Shown here piece by piece: positions 1 to 6,259 of a stretch of DNA of 7,272 bases; within the stretch, counting starts at the first letter, position 1, and every line of letters begins with the position of its first letter. The DNA comes from Candidatus Omnitrophota bacterium (GTDB lineage: Bacteria > Omnitrophota > Gorgyraeia > 2-02-FULL-51-18). The stretch spans positions 1 to 7,272 of the forward strand of contig JAHFFM010000097.1 in assembly GCA_023247935.1 (NCBI GenBank). The letters are read 5' to 3'. Under the pieces are notes generated by a model. It saw only the letters and a list, made by a program, of their open reading frames with translations. It had not been told where the DNA came from and did no database searches. Made by a program: the position numbers and the translations under genes.

Positions 1-164
1 CGGTTAAATACATTCAAAAGCAGGGCTCAACTCAAAGTCACGAGTACGCCGAACGTTTCAAGTGTTCACGCGACACGGCTGTCCGGGATCTAAATGAGCT
101 TGTTGAGCGTGGCGTTATCATAACGCAGGGTGCTGGCCCTCAACTTCGGTACGTCTTAAAATAA
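1..164 (+). CDS. C-terminal end of a winged-helix-containing protein (5' truncated by window)
   Basis: An open frame (first full codon at 3) enters from the left edge and stops at TAA 162-164, giving the last 53 residues of a protein. The tail reads as a winged helix-turn-helix: a first helix (VKYIQKQG), a second helix (SHEYAERFKCS), a recognition helix (RDTAVRDLNELVERGVI) and a short beta wing ending in LRYVLK. This arrangement is typical of the C-terminal winged-helix domains of Fic-family proteins and of AlbA/RecG-like ATP-binding regulators. The N-terminal part that would decide between these is outside the window. It is separated from the next gene by an intergenic region with its own promoter, so it is probably not part of the secretin operon. 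The fold assignment is fairly safe; the family is not. Confidence 0.7.
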   Translation, partial: VKYIQKQGSTQSHEYAERFKCSRDTAVRDLNELVERGVIITQGAGPQLRYVLK

Positions 165-169
165 GAACG

Positions 170-201
170 GCCAAAGCTGGCTATTGGGAGATTTTTCCCA
201 A
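170..201 (+). terminator. Two tandem short hairpins after the upstream stop codon (weak terminator candidate)
   Basis: GCCA (170-173) can pair with TGGC (178-181), and TTGGGA (184-189) with TCCCAA (196-201) around a GATTTT loop. They begin six bases after the TAA of the upstream gene. No T-run follows either stem, so this is not a canonical intrinsic terminator. It may only protect the 3' end or be chance. Confidence 0.25.
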
Positions 202-272
202 CCGAAGGAAGAGATTGCTGGTTTATAAATTCTTATCAAACTATAACATCTCTTAAATTAATTATATTCTAA

Positions 273-300
273 TTGACAATCCATCCGGTTATGTTAAAAT
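273..300 (+). promoter_or_regulatory. Sigma70-type promoter with extended -10, upstream of the secretin operon
   Basis: A perfect -35 box TTGACA (273-278) is followed after 16 bp by TAAAAT (295-300). A TG at 292-293 sits one base before the -10 hexamer, making an extended -10. The surroundings are AT-rich. Transcription would begin near 307 and leave a leader of about 145 nt before the ATG at 451. That leader contains a 7-bp hairpin (CTTAAAG 318-324 with CTTTAAG 331-337) and the palindromic repeat. It most likely drives the 451-5252 operon. Confidence 0.6.
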
Positions 301-373
301 AAAATTCCTTTTTAGCACTTAAAGTAATTGCTTTAAGCGATGCAAGCGCGGCAAGTGTTTTAGGCTAAAGCAT

Positions 374-440
374 GCGTCGTTGCGAGAAGGAGCGAAGCGA
401 CGACGAAGCAATCTTTGTGCATAGATTGCTTCGCAATGAT
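374..440. repeat. Dispersed palindromic (REP-like) repeat, copy 1, with a shortened right arm
   Basis: The core is a perfect 11-bp inverted repeat, CGAAGCAATCT (404-414) and AGATTGCTTCG (423-433), around an 8-nt loop. The left arm continues outward through GCGTCGTTGCGAG (374-386) and a GAGCGAAGCGACGA stretch. The right arm goes almost directly from AGATTGCTTCG to CAATGATGG. About 20 bp that would mirror the left arm are therefore missing, which fits a deletion between TCG repeats. The same core and the TTGCGAG end recur at 6818-6896. The element ends where the GGAG ribosome binding site of the next gene begins. Confidence 0.8.
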
Positions 441-450
441 GGAGAATATT

Positions 451-699
451 ATGCCAAGCCGTAACGGGCAATACATCACAGCTAAAGACATTTCAAAAAA
501 ATTCAAAGTCGCTTATCCCACCATCAACCATTACACCAACCTCGGATTTTTATCTATTGTTCGCCGCGAAGGAAACAAACGGCTATATAATGGTAAAGAG
601 GTCAAGCTGCGGTTGAGCCTGATTTCGAAAATGGTAAACGAAGGTTATCCGCTTCGATTGATTCGAAAGAAATTAATCGGAAAGGAGGGAGGGTTATGA
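451..699 (+). CDS. MerR-type helix-turn-helix protein, stand-alone DNA-binding domain
   Basis: The 82-residue product is almost entirely one MerR-like winged HTH. It has ITAKDISKKFKV (9-20), the recognition segment YPTINHYTNLGFL (22-34), a wing with RREGNKRLY (38-46) and a following helix LRLSLISKMVNEGYPLRLIRKKL. There is no effector or dimerisation coiled coil as in full MerR regulators of about 120-150 residues. ATG 451 is preferred because GGAG (441-444) lies six bases upstream. A TTG at 415 would start the protein inside the palindromic repeat and add a non-conserved N-terminus. The gene overlaps the ATPase gene by ATGA, so the two are translationally coupled. As first gene behind the promoter it may regulate the operon, but that is inferred from position only. 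Confidence 0.85.
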   Translation: MPSRNGQYITAKDISKKFKVAYPTINHYTNLGFLSIVRREGNKRLYNGKEVKLRLSLISKMVNEGYPLRLIRKKLIGKEGGL

Positions 700-1568
700 G
701 TTATTACCGCGCGCTGGGTTTTGAGCGGGAGCCTTTTTCCACGAGTCCGGACCCGGAATTTTTCTATTCTTCACGCGAGCATGACCGTGCTTTTACCAAT
801 GTGCTGATTGAACTGCGTCTCAAAAGAGGTTTGAGCGTGGTTTTGGGGGACGTGGGAACGGGGAAGACCACGCTTTCGAGGAAGCTCGTGCAGGATTTGA
901 GAAAAAGAGATGATTGTATTTTCCATATCATGCTCGATCCTTCCTTTGAAAATCGCAGTCTTTTCATGCATTCCATTGTGAAAAATTTCGGCATTCCTTT
1001 GGAGGCAGGTTCGCAAGGGCCTACGCTCACGGATTTGCGGGAGGCGACGGAGCGGTTTTTATTTCAAAAGGGCGTGGTGGAAAATAAAAGCGTTGTTCTC
1101 ATTATCGACGAAGCGCAAAAGCTGGACCCGATGTCCATGGAAGCGCTGAGGCTTTTGCTGAATTATGAGACAAATCAATTCAAGCTTTTGCAGCTGGTGT
1201 TGTTGGGTCAGAATGAGCTTTTGACGTCCATTCAGCAAATTCCAAATTTCATGGACAGAATCAGCTTTAAAACCCGCTTGAATCCGCTGGATCTTGAGGA
1301 AATGAAGGAGCTTATTTTTTTCCGGATCGAGCAGGCGGGTTATCGTTCGAAAATGGACCTTTTTTTGCAAGATGCTTTGAGTGAAATTTATCAATTTACG
1401 AAAGGTTACCCGAGGCAGGTGACCATGTTATGTCATAAGGCGCTTAAAACCATGCTTATGCGCAATAAATCCGTCGTGGATAGAGCATTGGTCAACGACA
1501 TTCTCGAGGAAGAGGTACAATTCGGATGGCAGAGGACAAACAGGCTACTCCAGAACAGCAGCTTCTAA
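696..1568 (+). CDS. ExeA/GspA-type AAA+ ATPase
   Basis: This 290-residue protein matches the ExeA-like ATPase family. The N-terminal signature (YYRALGFEREPFSTSPDPEFFY) leads to Walker A GDVGTGKT (51-58), Walker B VVLIIDEAQ (133-141, with D138 and E139), a sensor-1-like LLGQNEL (169-175), arginines R188 and R194 in the DRISFKTRLNPL segment, and a sensor-2-like GYPRQ (237-241). In Aeromonas, ExeA with ExeB helps the secretin insert through peptidoglycan. This copy lacks the C-terminal peptidoglycan-binding domain and transmembrane segment of ExeA, so it is only the cytoplasmic ATPase module. The start is well set: AAGGAGG (682-688) lies seven bases before ATG, and the ATG overlaps the preceding TGA. 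Its 3' end overlaps the next gene by 43 nt. A role in assembling the downstream secretin is the simplest reading. Confidence 0.9.
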   Translation: MSYYRALGFEREPFSTSPDPEFFYSSREHDRAFTNVLIELRLKRGLSVVLGDVGTGKTTLSRKLVQDLRKRDDCIFHIMLDPSFENRSLFMHSIVKNFGIPLEAGSQGPTLTDLREATERFLFQKGVVENKSVVLIIDEAQKLDPMSMEALRLLLNYETNQFKLLQLVLLGQNELLTSIQQIPNFMDRISFKTRLNPLDLEEMKELIFFRIEQAGYRSKMDLFLQDALSEIYQFTKGYPRQVTMLCHKALKTMLMRNKSVVDRALVNDILEEEVQFGWQRTNRLLQNSSF

Positions 1569-2221
1569 AGCTGATTGAGGGCCAGCAAAAGGGCGGTGGA
1601 ACAGCCGCTTCTGAGAAGTCTTCCGGCGTCAAACGTCCGGGCGCGCCTTCTTTCATTTCTAAAATTTCAGGCGCTTTTCTGGGGTCATTTTCTTTTTGGA
1701 AGCGTAAATCCAAAAAGAAAACGCACCGCAAGCATTTATCTTTCGGGATTGCCGAGGTAAACAAAATTTTGATGGGCGTGACGGTTCTTTTGGCGGTTTA
1801 TGTGGTGTTTGACGCGGTCGCGTCCGCGCGTAATTTGCAGCGTCCGCCGAATTTTGCGCCTCCCAAAGAAATGCGGACCGCTTTGAAGAAAGAAGCTGCC
1901 GCGCCGCTTGAGGAGACTTCTTATTATTTGCAGAAAATGTCCTCCCGGGATATTTTTCAAGAAGGAAAAAAAGAGGAGAAGCCGAAAGACGAAGGCCCTG
2001 CGCAGGTAGTCGCGACGGAAACGGCGGAAGCCATACAAAACCTGGCCCTGGTTGGTATTTCCTGGTCGTCAAATCCGGACGCCATTATCGAGGACAAGGG
2101 GCATCAAAAGACTTTTTTTGTGAAGCGCGGTCAAATGGTCGGGGATGACGTGAAGGTGGAAGCTATTTTTAAGGACCATGTCGTGGTGACCTACGATGAT
2201 AAGGAATATGAATTGAGATGA
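1526..2221 (+). CDS. GspC/PilP-like inner-membrane protein linking to the secretin
   Basis: The 231-residue product has a cytoplasmic-type N-terminus rich in Gln, Lys and Gly (1-79, with a basic KRKSKKKTHRKH patch before the membrane). One transmembrane helix spans about 80-100. A Pro/Lys/Glu-rich linker follows, then a small C-terminal beta domain (about 170-231: LALVGISWSS, DKGHQKTFFVKRGQMVG, VKVEAIFKDHVVVTYDDKEYELR). The last domain resembles the homology region of GspC and the beta domain of PilP, which contact the N0 domain of the secretin in the periplasm. It lies directly before the secretin gene, overlapping it by ATGA, which supports this. AGGAAGAGG (1508-1516) precedes ATG 1526. The start lies inside the ATPase gene, an overlap of 43 nt; no later Met gives a sensible protein. 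PilP versus GspC cannot be decided here. Confidence 0.75.
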   Translation: MAEDKQATPEQQLLKLIEGQQKGGGTAASEKSSGVKRPGAPSFISKISGAFLGSFSFWKRKSKKKTHRKHLSFGIAEVNKILMGVTVLLAVYVVFDAVASARNLQRPPNFAPPKEMRTALKKEAAAPLEETSYYLQKMSSRDIFQEGKKEEKPKDEGPAQVVATETAEAIQNLALVGISWSSNPDAIIEDKGHQKTFFVKRGQMVGDDVKVEAIFKDHVVVTYDDKEYELR

Positions 2222-4059
2222 AGAAGACGATTTCGTCCTTCGCGATGTTATTTTTTTGTTTTATCGCTTTTTCCGGCGTGGTTTGGTGCGCGGATGAAGA
2301 GGCGGCGCAAGTTCCTTCGAATCCGCAGGGGGATGCTTCAAGTTCAGAGCCGGAAGCGGCGCCTGAAGCCGCTCCCGCAGGAAGTTTTACATCCGCAGCT
2401 CCTTCGTCCGAAGAGGTGCCAGCGGATCAGCATTTGAAATCAAGTGCGATGGGGTTGGATGAAAGAGTGTCGCTTGATTTGAGAAATATTGAAGCGGCTG
2501 ACGCCTTACGCTTTTTGGCCCAAAAAGGTGGCTTAAATCTGGCGATTTCGAAAAACGTTTCCGGTCGCGTCCAGCTTCTTTTGAATGACGTTCCAATCCG
2601 CGACATTCTCGACATTATTTTGATCACCAATGCCCTGGCTTATGAAAAAATCGGCGACGTGTATTACATCATGACGGAAGTGGAATACAAAGAAAGGTTC
2701 GGCCGCAAATTTTCAGATACCCGCCAAATCAAAGTATTTAAGCTGAAATACGCGGTGCCTGATCAGGTGTTTTCATTATTCGACGTTTTAAAGAGTGAAA
2801 TAGGCCGCATTTTGGTGGATCCTGAATCGGGAACGGTTTTGGTTATGGATACCGCGCAAAACGTGGAAAAAATGGAAAATGCTTTGAGTTCCATGGAGCA
2901 GAAAAAAGCCGTGAAAGTTTATCCGCTGAAGTACGCTAAAGCCGTCGACGTGGAATCGCGCCTTAAAACGAGATTGGACGCCAAGAAAGTGGGTTCCGCG
3001 GTGGCGGATGAACGAACCAACAGCGTTATCGTGGATACTTTGCCCGAAAGATTGGATGAAATCGATAAGATTGTGTCTTCTTTGGATGAAAAAACCCGCG
3101 AAGTTTTGGTGGATGCTAAAGTGGTGAAAGTCACGCTTTCCAATTCATTGGATGCCGAAGTCAAATGGGAAGGGCTTTATAAACAATTCATCAAGCGTTC
3201 CGAATTTTTTCTTGGCAACCACGCTTTTGACGCTTTGGCCAGAACCGGTAAAAGCACCGTGGATGATTTTGTGAAAATCGTGCCAACCACCACGCCGGGG
3301 CAGACGGCAAAGAACGTCCTGACAGAAAATCTTGTTTTTGGTACTATTGGCGAGGATAACTTTGAGGTGTTGATGAATTTTTTGAGGACAATCGGGCAAA
3401 CCAAGATTTTATCGAACCCGAAAATCGCTTGCGTTTCCAGTCAGGAAGCCAAAATTCTGGTAGGTCAAAAGCAGGCTTACGTCACGACAACCACGACAAC
3501 CTCTTCGGGCGGCGGCAGCACTGTTGCCGAAAACGTTACCTTTATCGATGTTGGTATTCAGTTGGCCGTAACTCCTATCGTGAACGACGACGGCTTTGTG
3601 ACCATGAAGATCAAGCCTGAGGTTTCAAGCGTGGGAGACCAATTGATCACGCCTTCCGGAAACACAATTCCGATTGTGGATACTTCTACGGCCGAAACCA
3701 CCGTGATGGTCCGGGACGGGGTTTCTATTATGATTGGCGGTTTGCGCCGCGACGAGAAAAGCGAAACAAGGAAGAAAATTCCAGTGCTGGGCGACATTCC
3801 GTTTTTAGGCGCGCCGTTTAATTCTTTCAATAATGATACGTCGCATACTGAGCTTTTGATTTTGATTACGCCGCATATTGTTTATGGAACCACTCTTGTG
3901 ACGGGTGAAACAAAAGCGGTGGACCGTTTGTTTAAATCCTACTCCGATTACTCTACAAGTGTGGATATGAAAAAAGTGAATGTGTCGAAGGCGCCGAAAC
4001 TTCCAAAAATTGACGTGCCCAGCGCCGATGTGGTCAAAGGCTCGCCCGTGAGGTCTTAA
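2218..4059 (+). CDS. Outer-membrane secretin (GspD/PilQ family)
   Basis: This 613-residue protein forms the outer-membrane channel of type II secretion or type IV pilus systems. A signal peptide covers about 1-25. A low-complexity Ala/Pro/Glu/Ser linker follows to about 80. Next come the N0/STN-like domain (about 84-155, VSLDLRNIEAADALRFLA), then two secretin_N repeats (about 169-228 from RQIKVFKLKYA, and 231-300 from AVKVYPLKYA). The C-terminal beta-barrel domain (about 395-557) has the family signature IPVLGDIPFLGAPF (521-534) and the terminal strand TELLILITPHIV (544-555). A run of six threonines followed by SSGGGS (423-434) falls where the gate loop is expected. Residues 558-613 form a Lys/Ser/Pro-rich tail of the kind that could bind a pilotin, though no homology was recognised. 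The ATG overlaps the TGA of the GspC/PilP-like gene, whose product is the expected partner. Confidence 0.93.
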   Translation: MKKTISSFAMLFFCFIAFSGVVWCADEEAAQVPSNPQGDASSSEPEAAPEAAPAGSFTSAAPSSEEVPADQHLKSSAMGLDERVSLDLRNIEAADALRFLAQKGGLNLAISKNVSGRVQLLLNDVPIRDILDIILITNALAYEKIGDVYYIMTEVEYKERFGRKFSDTRQIKVFKLKYAVPDQVFSLFDVLKSEIGRILVDPESGTVLVMDTAQNVEKMENALSSMEQKKAVKVYPLKYAKAVDVESRLKTRLDAKKVGSAVADERTNSVIVDTLPERLDEIDKIVSSLDEKTREVLVDAKVVKVTLSNSLDAEVKWEGLYKQFIKRSEFFLGNHAFDALARTGKSTVDDFVKIVPTTTPGQTAKNVLTENLVFGTIGEDNFEVLMNFLRTIGQTKILSNPKIACVSSQEAKILVGQKQAYVTTTTTTSSGGGSTVAENVTFIDVGIQLAVTPIVNDDGFVTMKIKPEVSSVGDQLITPSGNTIPIVDTSTAETTVMVRDGVSIMIGGLRRDEKSETRKKIPVLGDIPFLGAPFNSFNNDTSHTELLILITPHIVYGTTLVTGETKAVDRLFKSYSDYSTSVDMKKVNVSKAPKLPKIDVPSADVVKGSPVRS

Positions 4060-5252
4060 TGCCAGATCCCGAACAGCTTTCTTCTCCGTTTGACGACCCG
4101 GCACCGACGCCGCCTCCACCTCCGCCGTCTCAATCTCCATTTCAATCCGCGTCTCAGACGAAATCGCCGGAGCCGCCAAAACGCCCTTCGAGTTTTACCC
4201 GTACATTTTTAATGGGCGTGATCGTATTGGCGATGACCGTGGCTGGAATGTCCGCGATTTATCTGATCCTGAAGCAATGGAAAAAATCGGGCAAAGACAC
4301 GTCAGCAAAAACGCAGAAACTTGAGCAGGATTACGAGGAGCTTAAAAAGAAATATTCCGATTTGGAAACCGACCGCAATAACATTCTTTCGCAAACCAAA
4401 AATTTATTGCAGGAAAAAGCCAAGTGGTCGGAAATGGAAGAACAGCTTGAGAACCTCAGAAAAACAAACAAGGTTTTCATGCAGCAAAAAGAAAAGCTTT
4501 TGAACGAGAATCAAAGGTTGAAAGGGGAAATGTCATCCGTTTTGCAAAGTTTTGAAGGGTTAAAAGAGTCCTATCAGGAGCTTTTAACCAAACAGGAAGC
4601 CACGGATAAGGAAAACGCGACATTGAGGGATCTTTTAACCAAGCAAGTGCAAGCCGCCCCCGAATATCAGCTCTTGGATAGAGAAGCCAAGCGTTTGCGC
4701 GAAGAAAACGAGAAGCTTGGAGAGGTTATCTCTTCGATGGAGAGCAAGATCAAGAAGGCTCTGGACAGAATCAAGAAGGATCAGCAAAGAGAGATGAGCA
4801 TGATTCATCAAATTCAAAACCAGAAGCAAATGTTCGATGCCATCCGCTCCCAAAACGAAGCTTTGTCCAAATCAAATCAGGAACTGAATGACCTGATTAA
4901 CCAGGCTCCGGGACGAATCAAAGACATGGCCTCTCAGAACCAGGCGCTTTTGAAAGAAACCGCGGAAATGCATTACAACATGGCTGTTTTTTTCACGGAA
5001 AACAAACAATTCACCCAGGCCGAGCGCGAATATTTGAGGGCGCTTGATTTTGACCCCAATAATCTGAAAGTGCATTATAATCTTGGTTATTTATACGCGG
5101 AAGAATTAGAAAAGCATGACAAGGCCATCTATCATCTTGAAAAATATTTGCAAATAGACCCTAATTCCAAGGAATCTGAAGCAATTCGCAGCTATATCGC
5201 GACGCGGCAAATTTGGAATTTGGGCAGCAACAACACAGGGAAGAAGCGATAG
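4059..5252 (+). CDS. Membrane-anchored coiled-coil protein with C-terminal TPR repeats
   Basis: The 397-residue product begins with a proline-rich segment (residues 14-43, including six consecutive prolines). One transmembrane helix follows (about 50-71), then a long charged heptad-rich coiled coil (about 85-300). Two tetratricopeptide repeats lie near 302-335 (MHYNMAVFFTENKQFTQAEREYLRAL) and 337-371 (VHYNLGYLYAEELEKHDKAIYHLEKYL). With an N-in anchor, the coiled coil and TPR would lie in the periplasm. TPR lipoproteins of the PilF/PilW type help secretins oligomerise, so an accessory role for the adjacent secretin is plausible but inferred. The gene starts on the last base of the secretin stop (TAATG) and has only a weak TGAGG (4049-4053), which suggests translational coupling. 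No specific family was recognised. Confidence 0.85.
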   Translation: MPDPEQLSSPFDDPAPTPPPPPPSQSPFQSASQTKSPEPPKRPSSFTRTFLMGVIVLAMTVAGMSAIYLILKQWKKSGKDTSAKTQKLEQDYEELKKKYSDLETDRNNILSQTKNLLQEKAKWSEMEEQLENLRKTNKVFMQQKEKLLNENQRLKGEMSSVLQSFEGLKESYQELLTKQEATDKENATLRDLLTKQVQAAPEYQLLDREAKRLREENEKLGEVISSMESKIKKALDRIKKDQQREMSMIHQIQNQKQMFDAIRSQNEALSKSNQELNDLINQAPGRIKDMASQNQALLKETAEMHYNMAVFFTENKQFTQAEREYLRALDFDPNNLKVHYNLGYLYAEELEKHDKAIYHLEKYLQIDPNSKESEAIRSYIATRQIWNLGSNNTGKKR

Positions 5253-5287
5253 GTTTTACAATTTAACGGTTTTTTACAGGAGGAGCC

Positions 5288-5908
5288 ATGAAAAAAGCGT
5301 TTTTAATCATCATGTTGTTAATCTTCGGCGCTGGAAGCGCTTTTGCGGACAATTTTGGAATTTCTAAAAAAGATCGTCCCGCGGAATCAAAAAAAGCCGA
5401 TAAGTCCGCTCCTTCGGCTCAAACGTCCCACGACGAGATAAAGAAAAAAATTGAAGAAAAGAAGAAAGAATTGAACGGTTCCGAATGGGAAGTGGATGTG
5501 ACTTCCGGCGGTAAATCCATTGGGAAAGACACGTTTACGTTTCAGAACAGCCAGGTGACCTGCAAAACTTTGTCTGAAAAAGGGTATCCCGCCACCAATT
5601 ATACCGTCAGCATTCCGGATGGAGGCGAAATGGGCACCTGGGAAACCATGCAAACCAGCTCCAAGGGTGCTGTGATGTTTATTCGAGCGGAATGGAAAGA
5701 AGGGGTGATGCGCGGAGTTATGAGCGAGCAGATTGAGGGAGGAAGCAAAGATTATAATTTTGCGAGCGTCAGCAAAACTGAAGTCCCTCCAACCACTGAA
5801 AAGAAAAAAGAAGAAGAGCCCGCGAAAACGCAAGAGCAGGCGGCCGCAGAAACCGCTCCTGATGTAGCTCCTTTTAATCCAGGAACTACGGAAGAGAAAA
5901 AGAAGTAA
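5288..5908 (+). CDS. Small exported protein of unknown function, Lys/Glu-rich flanks
   Basis: The 206-residue product has a clean Sec signal peptide (MKKAFLIIMLLIFGAGSAFA, cleavage predicted after A20). A Lys/Ser-rich helix-prone stretch (about 26-65) follows. Then comes a compact, probably beta-rich domain (about 62-160) with GSEWEVDVTSGG, DTFTFQNSQVTCKTL, GTWETMQTSSKGAVMFIRAEW and EGVMRGVMSEQ. The tail is low-complexity Lys/Glu/Ala/Pro (about 165-206). The alternating strands resemble small lipocalin-like or beta-sandwich domains, but I do not recognise the family. It lies 35 nt after the TPR gene and has its own strong AGGAGGAG (5278-5285). It is the last gene before a strong terminator, so it may be cotranscribed with the secretin operon. 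It is likely periplasmic. Confidence 0.8.
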   Translation: MKKAFLIIMLLIFGAGSAFADNFGISKKDRPAESKKADKSAPSAQTSHDEIKKKIEEKKKELNGSEWEVDVTSGGKSIGKDTFTFQNSQVTCKTLSEKGYPATNYTVSIPDGGEMGTWETMQTSSKGAVMFIRAEWKEGVMRGVMSEQIEGGSKDYNFASVSKTEVPPTTEKKKEEEPAKTQEQAAAETAPDVAPFNPGTTEEKKK

Positions 5909-5960
5909 GTTTTAAAAATTAGCAATATTAAGCGATTTTAATCAATTAAAGAGTCTCTAC

Positions 5961-6000
5961 AAAAGGCCTGATTCTCACTCCTAGAATCAGGCCTTTTTTA
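5961..6000 (+). terminator. Strong intrinsic terminator closing the secretin operon
   Basis: A perfect 11-bp stem, GGCCTGATTCT (5965-5975) with AGAATCAGGCC (5983-5993), encloses a 7-nt loop (CACTCCT). It is preceded by AAAA (5961-5964) and followed by TTTTTT (5994-5999). The A/T flanks extend the stem to 15 bp. It lies 52 bp after the stop of the exported-protein gene. The A-run means it could also act in the reverse direction. Confidence 0.93.
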
Positions 6001-6036
6001 TGCCCGTCTCTAACCTTTTGATCATTCACCCAGCTA

Positions 6037-6065
6037 TTGACAAAACTGCTCAAATTAGGTATCTT
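6037..6065 (+). promoter_or_regulatory. Sigma70-type promoter for the riboswitch transcript
   Basis: TTGACA (6037-6042) and TATCTT (6060-6065) are separated by 17 bp in an AT-rich stretch just after the preceding terminator. The -10 matches consensus at four of six positions. Initiation near 6072 would leave about 40 nt before the riboswitch aptamer. This is the only good promoter seen between the terminator and the aptamer. Confidence 0.55.
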
Positions 6066-6110
6066 TTAATTGATATATAAGTCTCTTTGATATAGATGTT
6101 AAAAGATGAT

Positions 6111-6225
6111 AAGGGCAAACCTAGGGTAACTTAGGGGCGCAAAGCCGTGCGCGCGCTGTAAGACGCGCGTCCGCCAACGCTTCAGTGACGGACGTAAGCT
6201 TACGACGGGTAGGCAGGTTGCCTCG
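6111..6225 (+). promoter_or_regulatory. Cyclic-di-GMP-I (GEMM-I) riboswitch aptamer
   Basis: The conserved blocks of the GEMM-I aptamer appear in order. GGGCAAACC is at 6113-6121. A hairpin capped by a GTAA (GNRA) tetraloop follows (CCTAGG 6120-6125, loop 6126-6129, CTTAGG 6130-6135). Next are GCGCAAAGCC (6137-6146), a variable arm closed by CCGT (6145-6148) with ACGG (6205-6208), then GGTAGGCAG (6208-6216) and GTTGCC (6217-6222). The 5' GGCAA (6114-6118) pairs with TTGCC (6218-6222) to close the aptamer. By alignment with the Vibrio Vc2 aptamer, the ligand-contacting G20 and A47 correspond to G6114 and A6141. Retention of G there favours c-di-GMP over the cGAMP-type variants. The variable arm is unusually large (about 56 nt), with two further hairpins and the palindrome CGTAAGCTTACG (6193-6204). 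An intrinsic terminator follows 38 nt later, the usual expression platform. Confidence 0.88.
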
Positions 6226-6259
6226 AAAAAAATCCATCAGATTTTTTGATGGGATTGTT

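Noticed and set aside
374..440. Possible CRISPR repeat or tRNA-like structure
   Set aside because: There is only one copy here with no spacers or regular spacing, and the second copy is 6.4 kb away inside a gene. No cloverleaf or conserved tRNA bases are present.
415..450. N-terminal extension of the MerR-like protein from a TTG at 415
   Set aside because: It begins inside the palindromic repeat, has no RBS, and adds residues not expected of a MerR-type domain. ATG 451 has GGAG six bases upstream and starts right before the conserved domain.
2284..2293. Possible lipoprotein box at the secretin signal peptide (VVWC)
   Set aside because: Trp directly before Cys does not fit the lipobox, which needs a small residue there. 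An ordinary signal peptide cut is more likely.
764..5833. Numerous minus-strand and shifted-frame open frames within the operon
   Set aside because: They lie wholly inside genes with strong domain evidence on the + strand, lack RBS and show low-complexity or compositionally odd products.
6193..6204. CGTAAGCTTACG palindrome as a transcription-factor operator
   Set aside because: It lies inside the variable arm of the riboswitch aptamer, well downstream of the promoter, and is better explained as an RNA hairpin.
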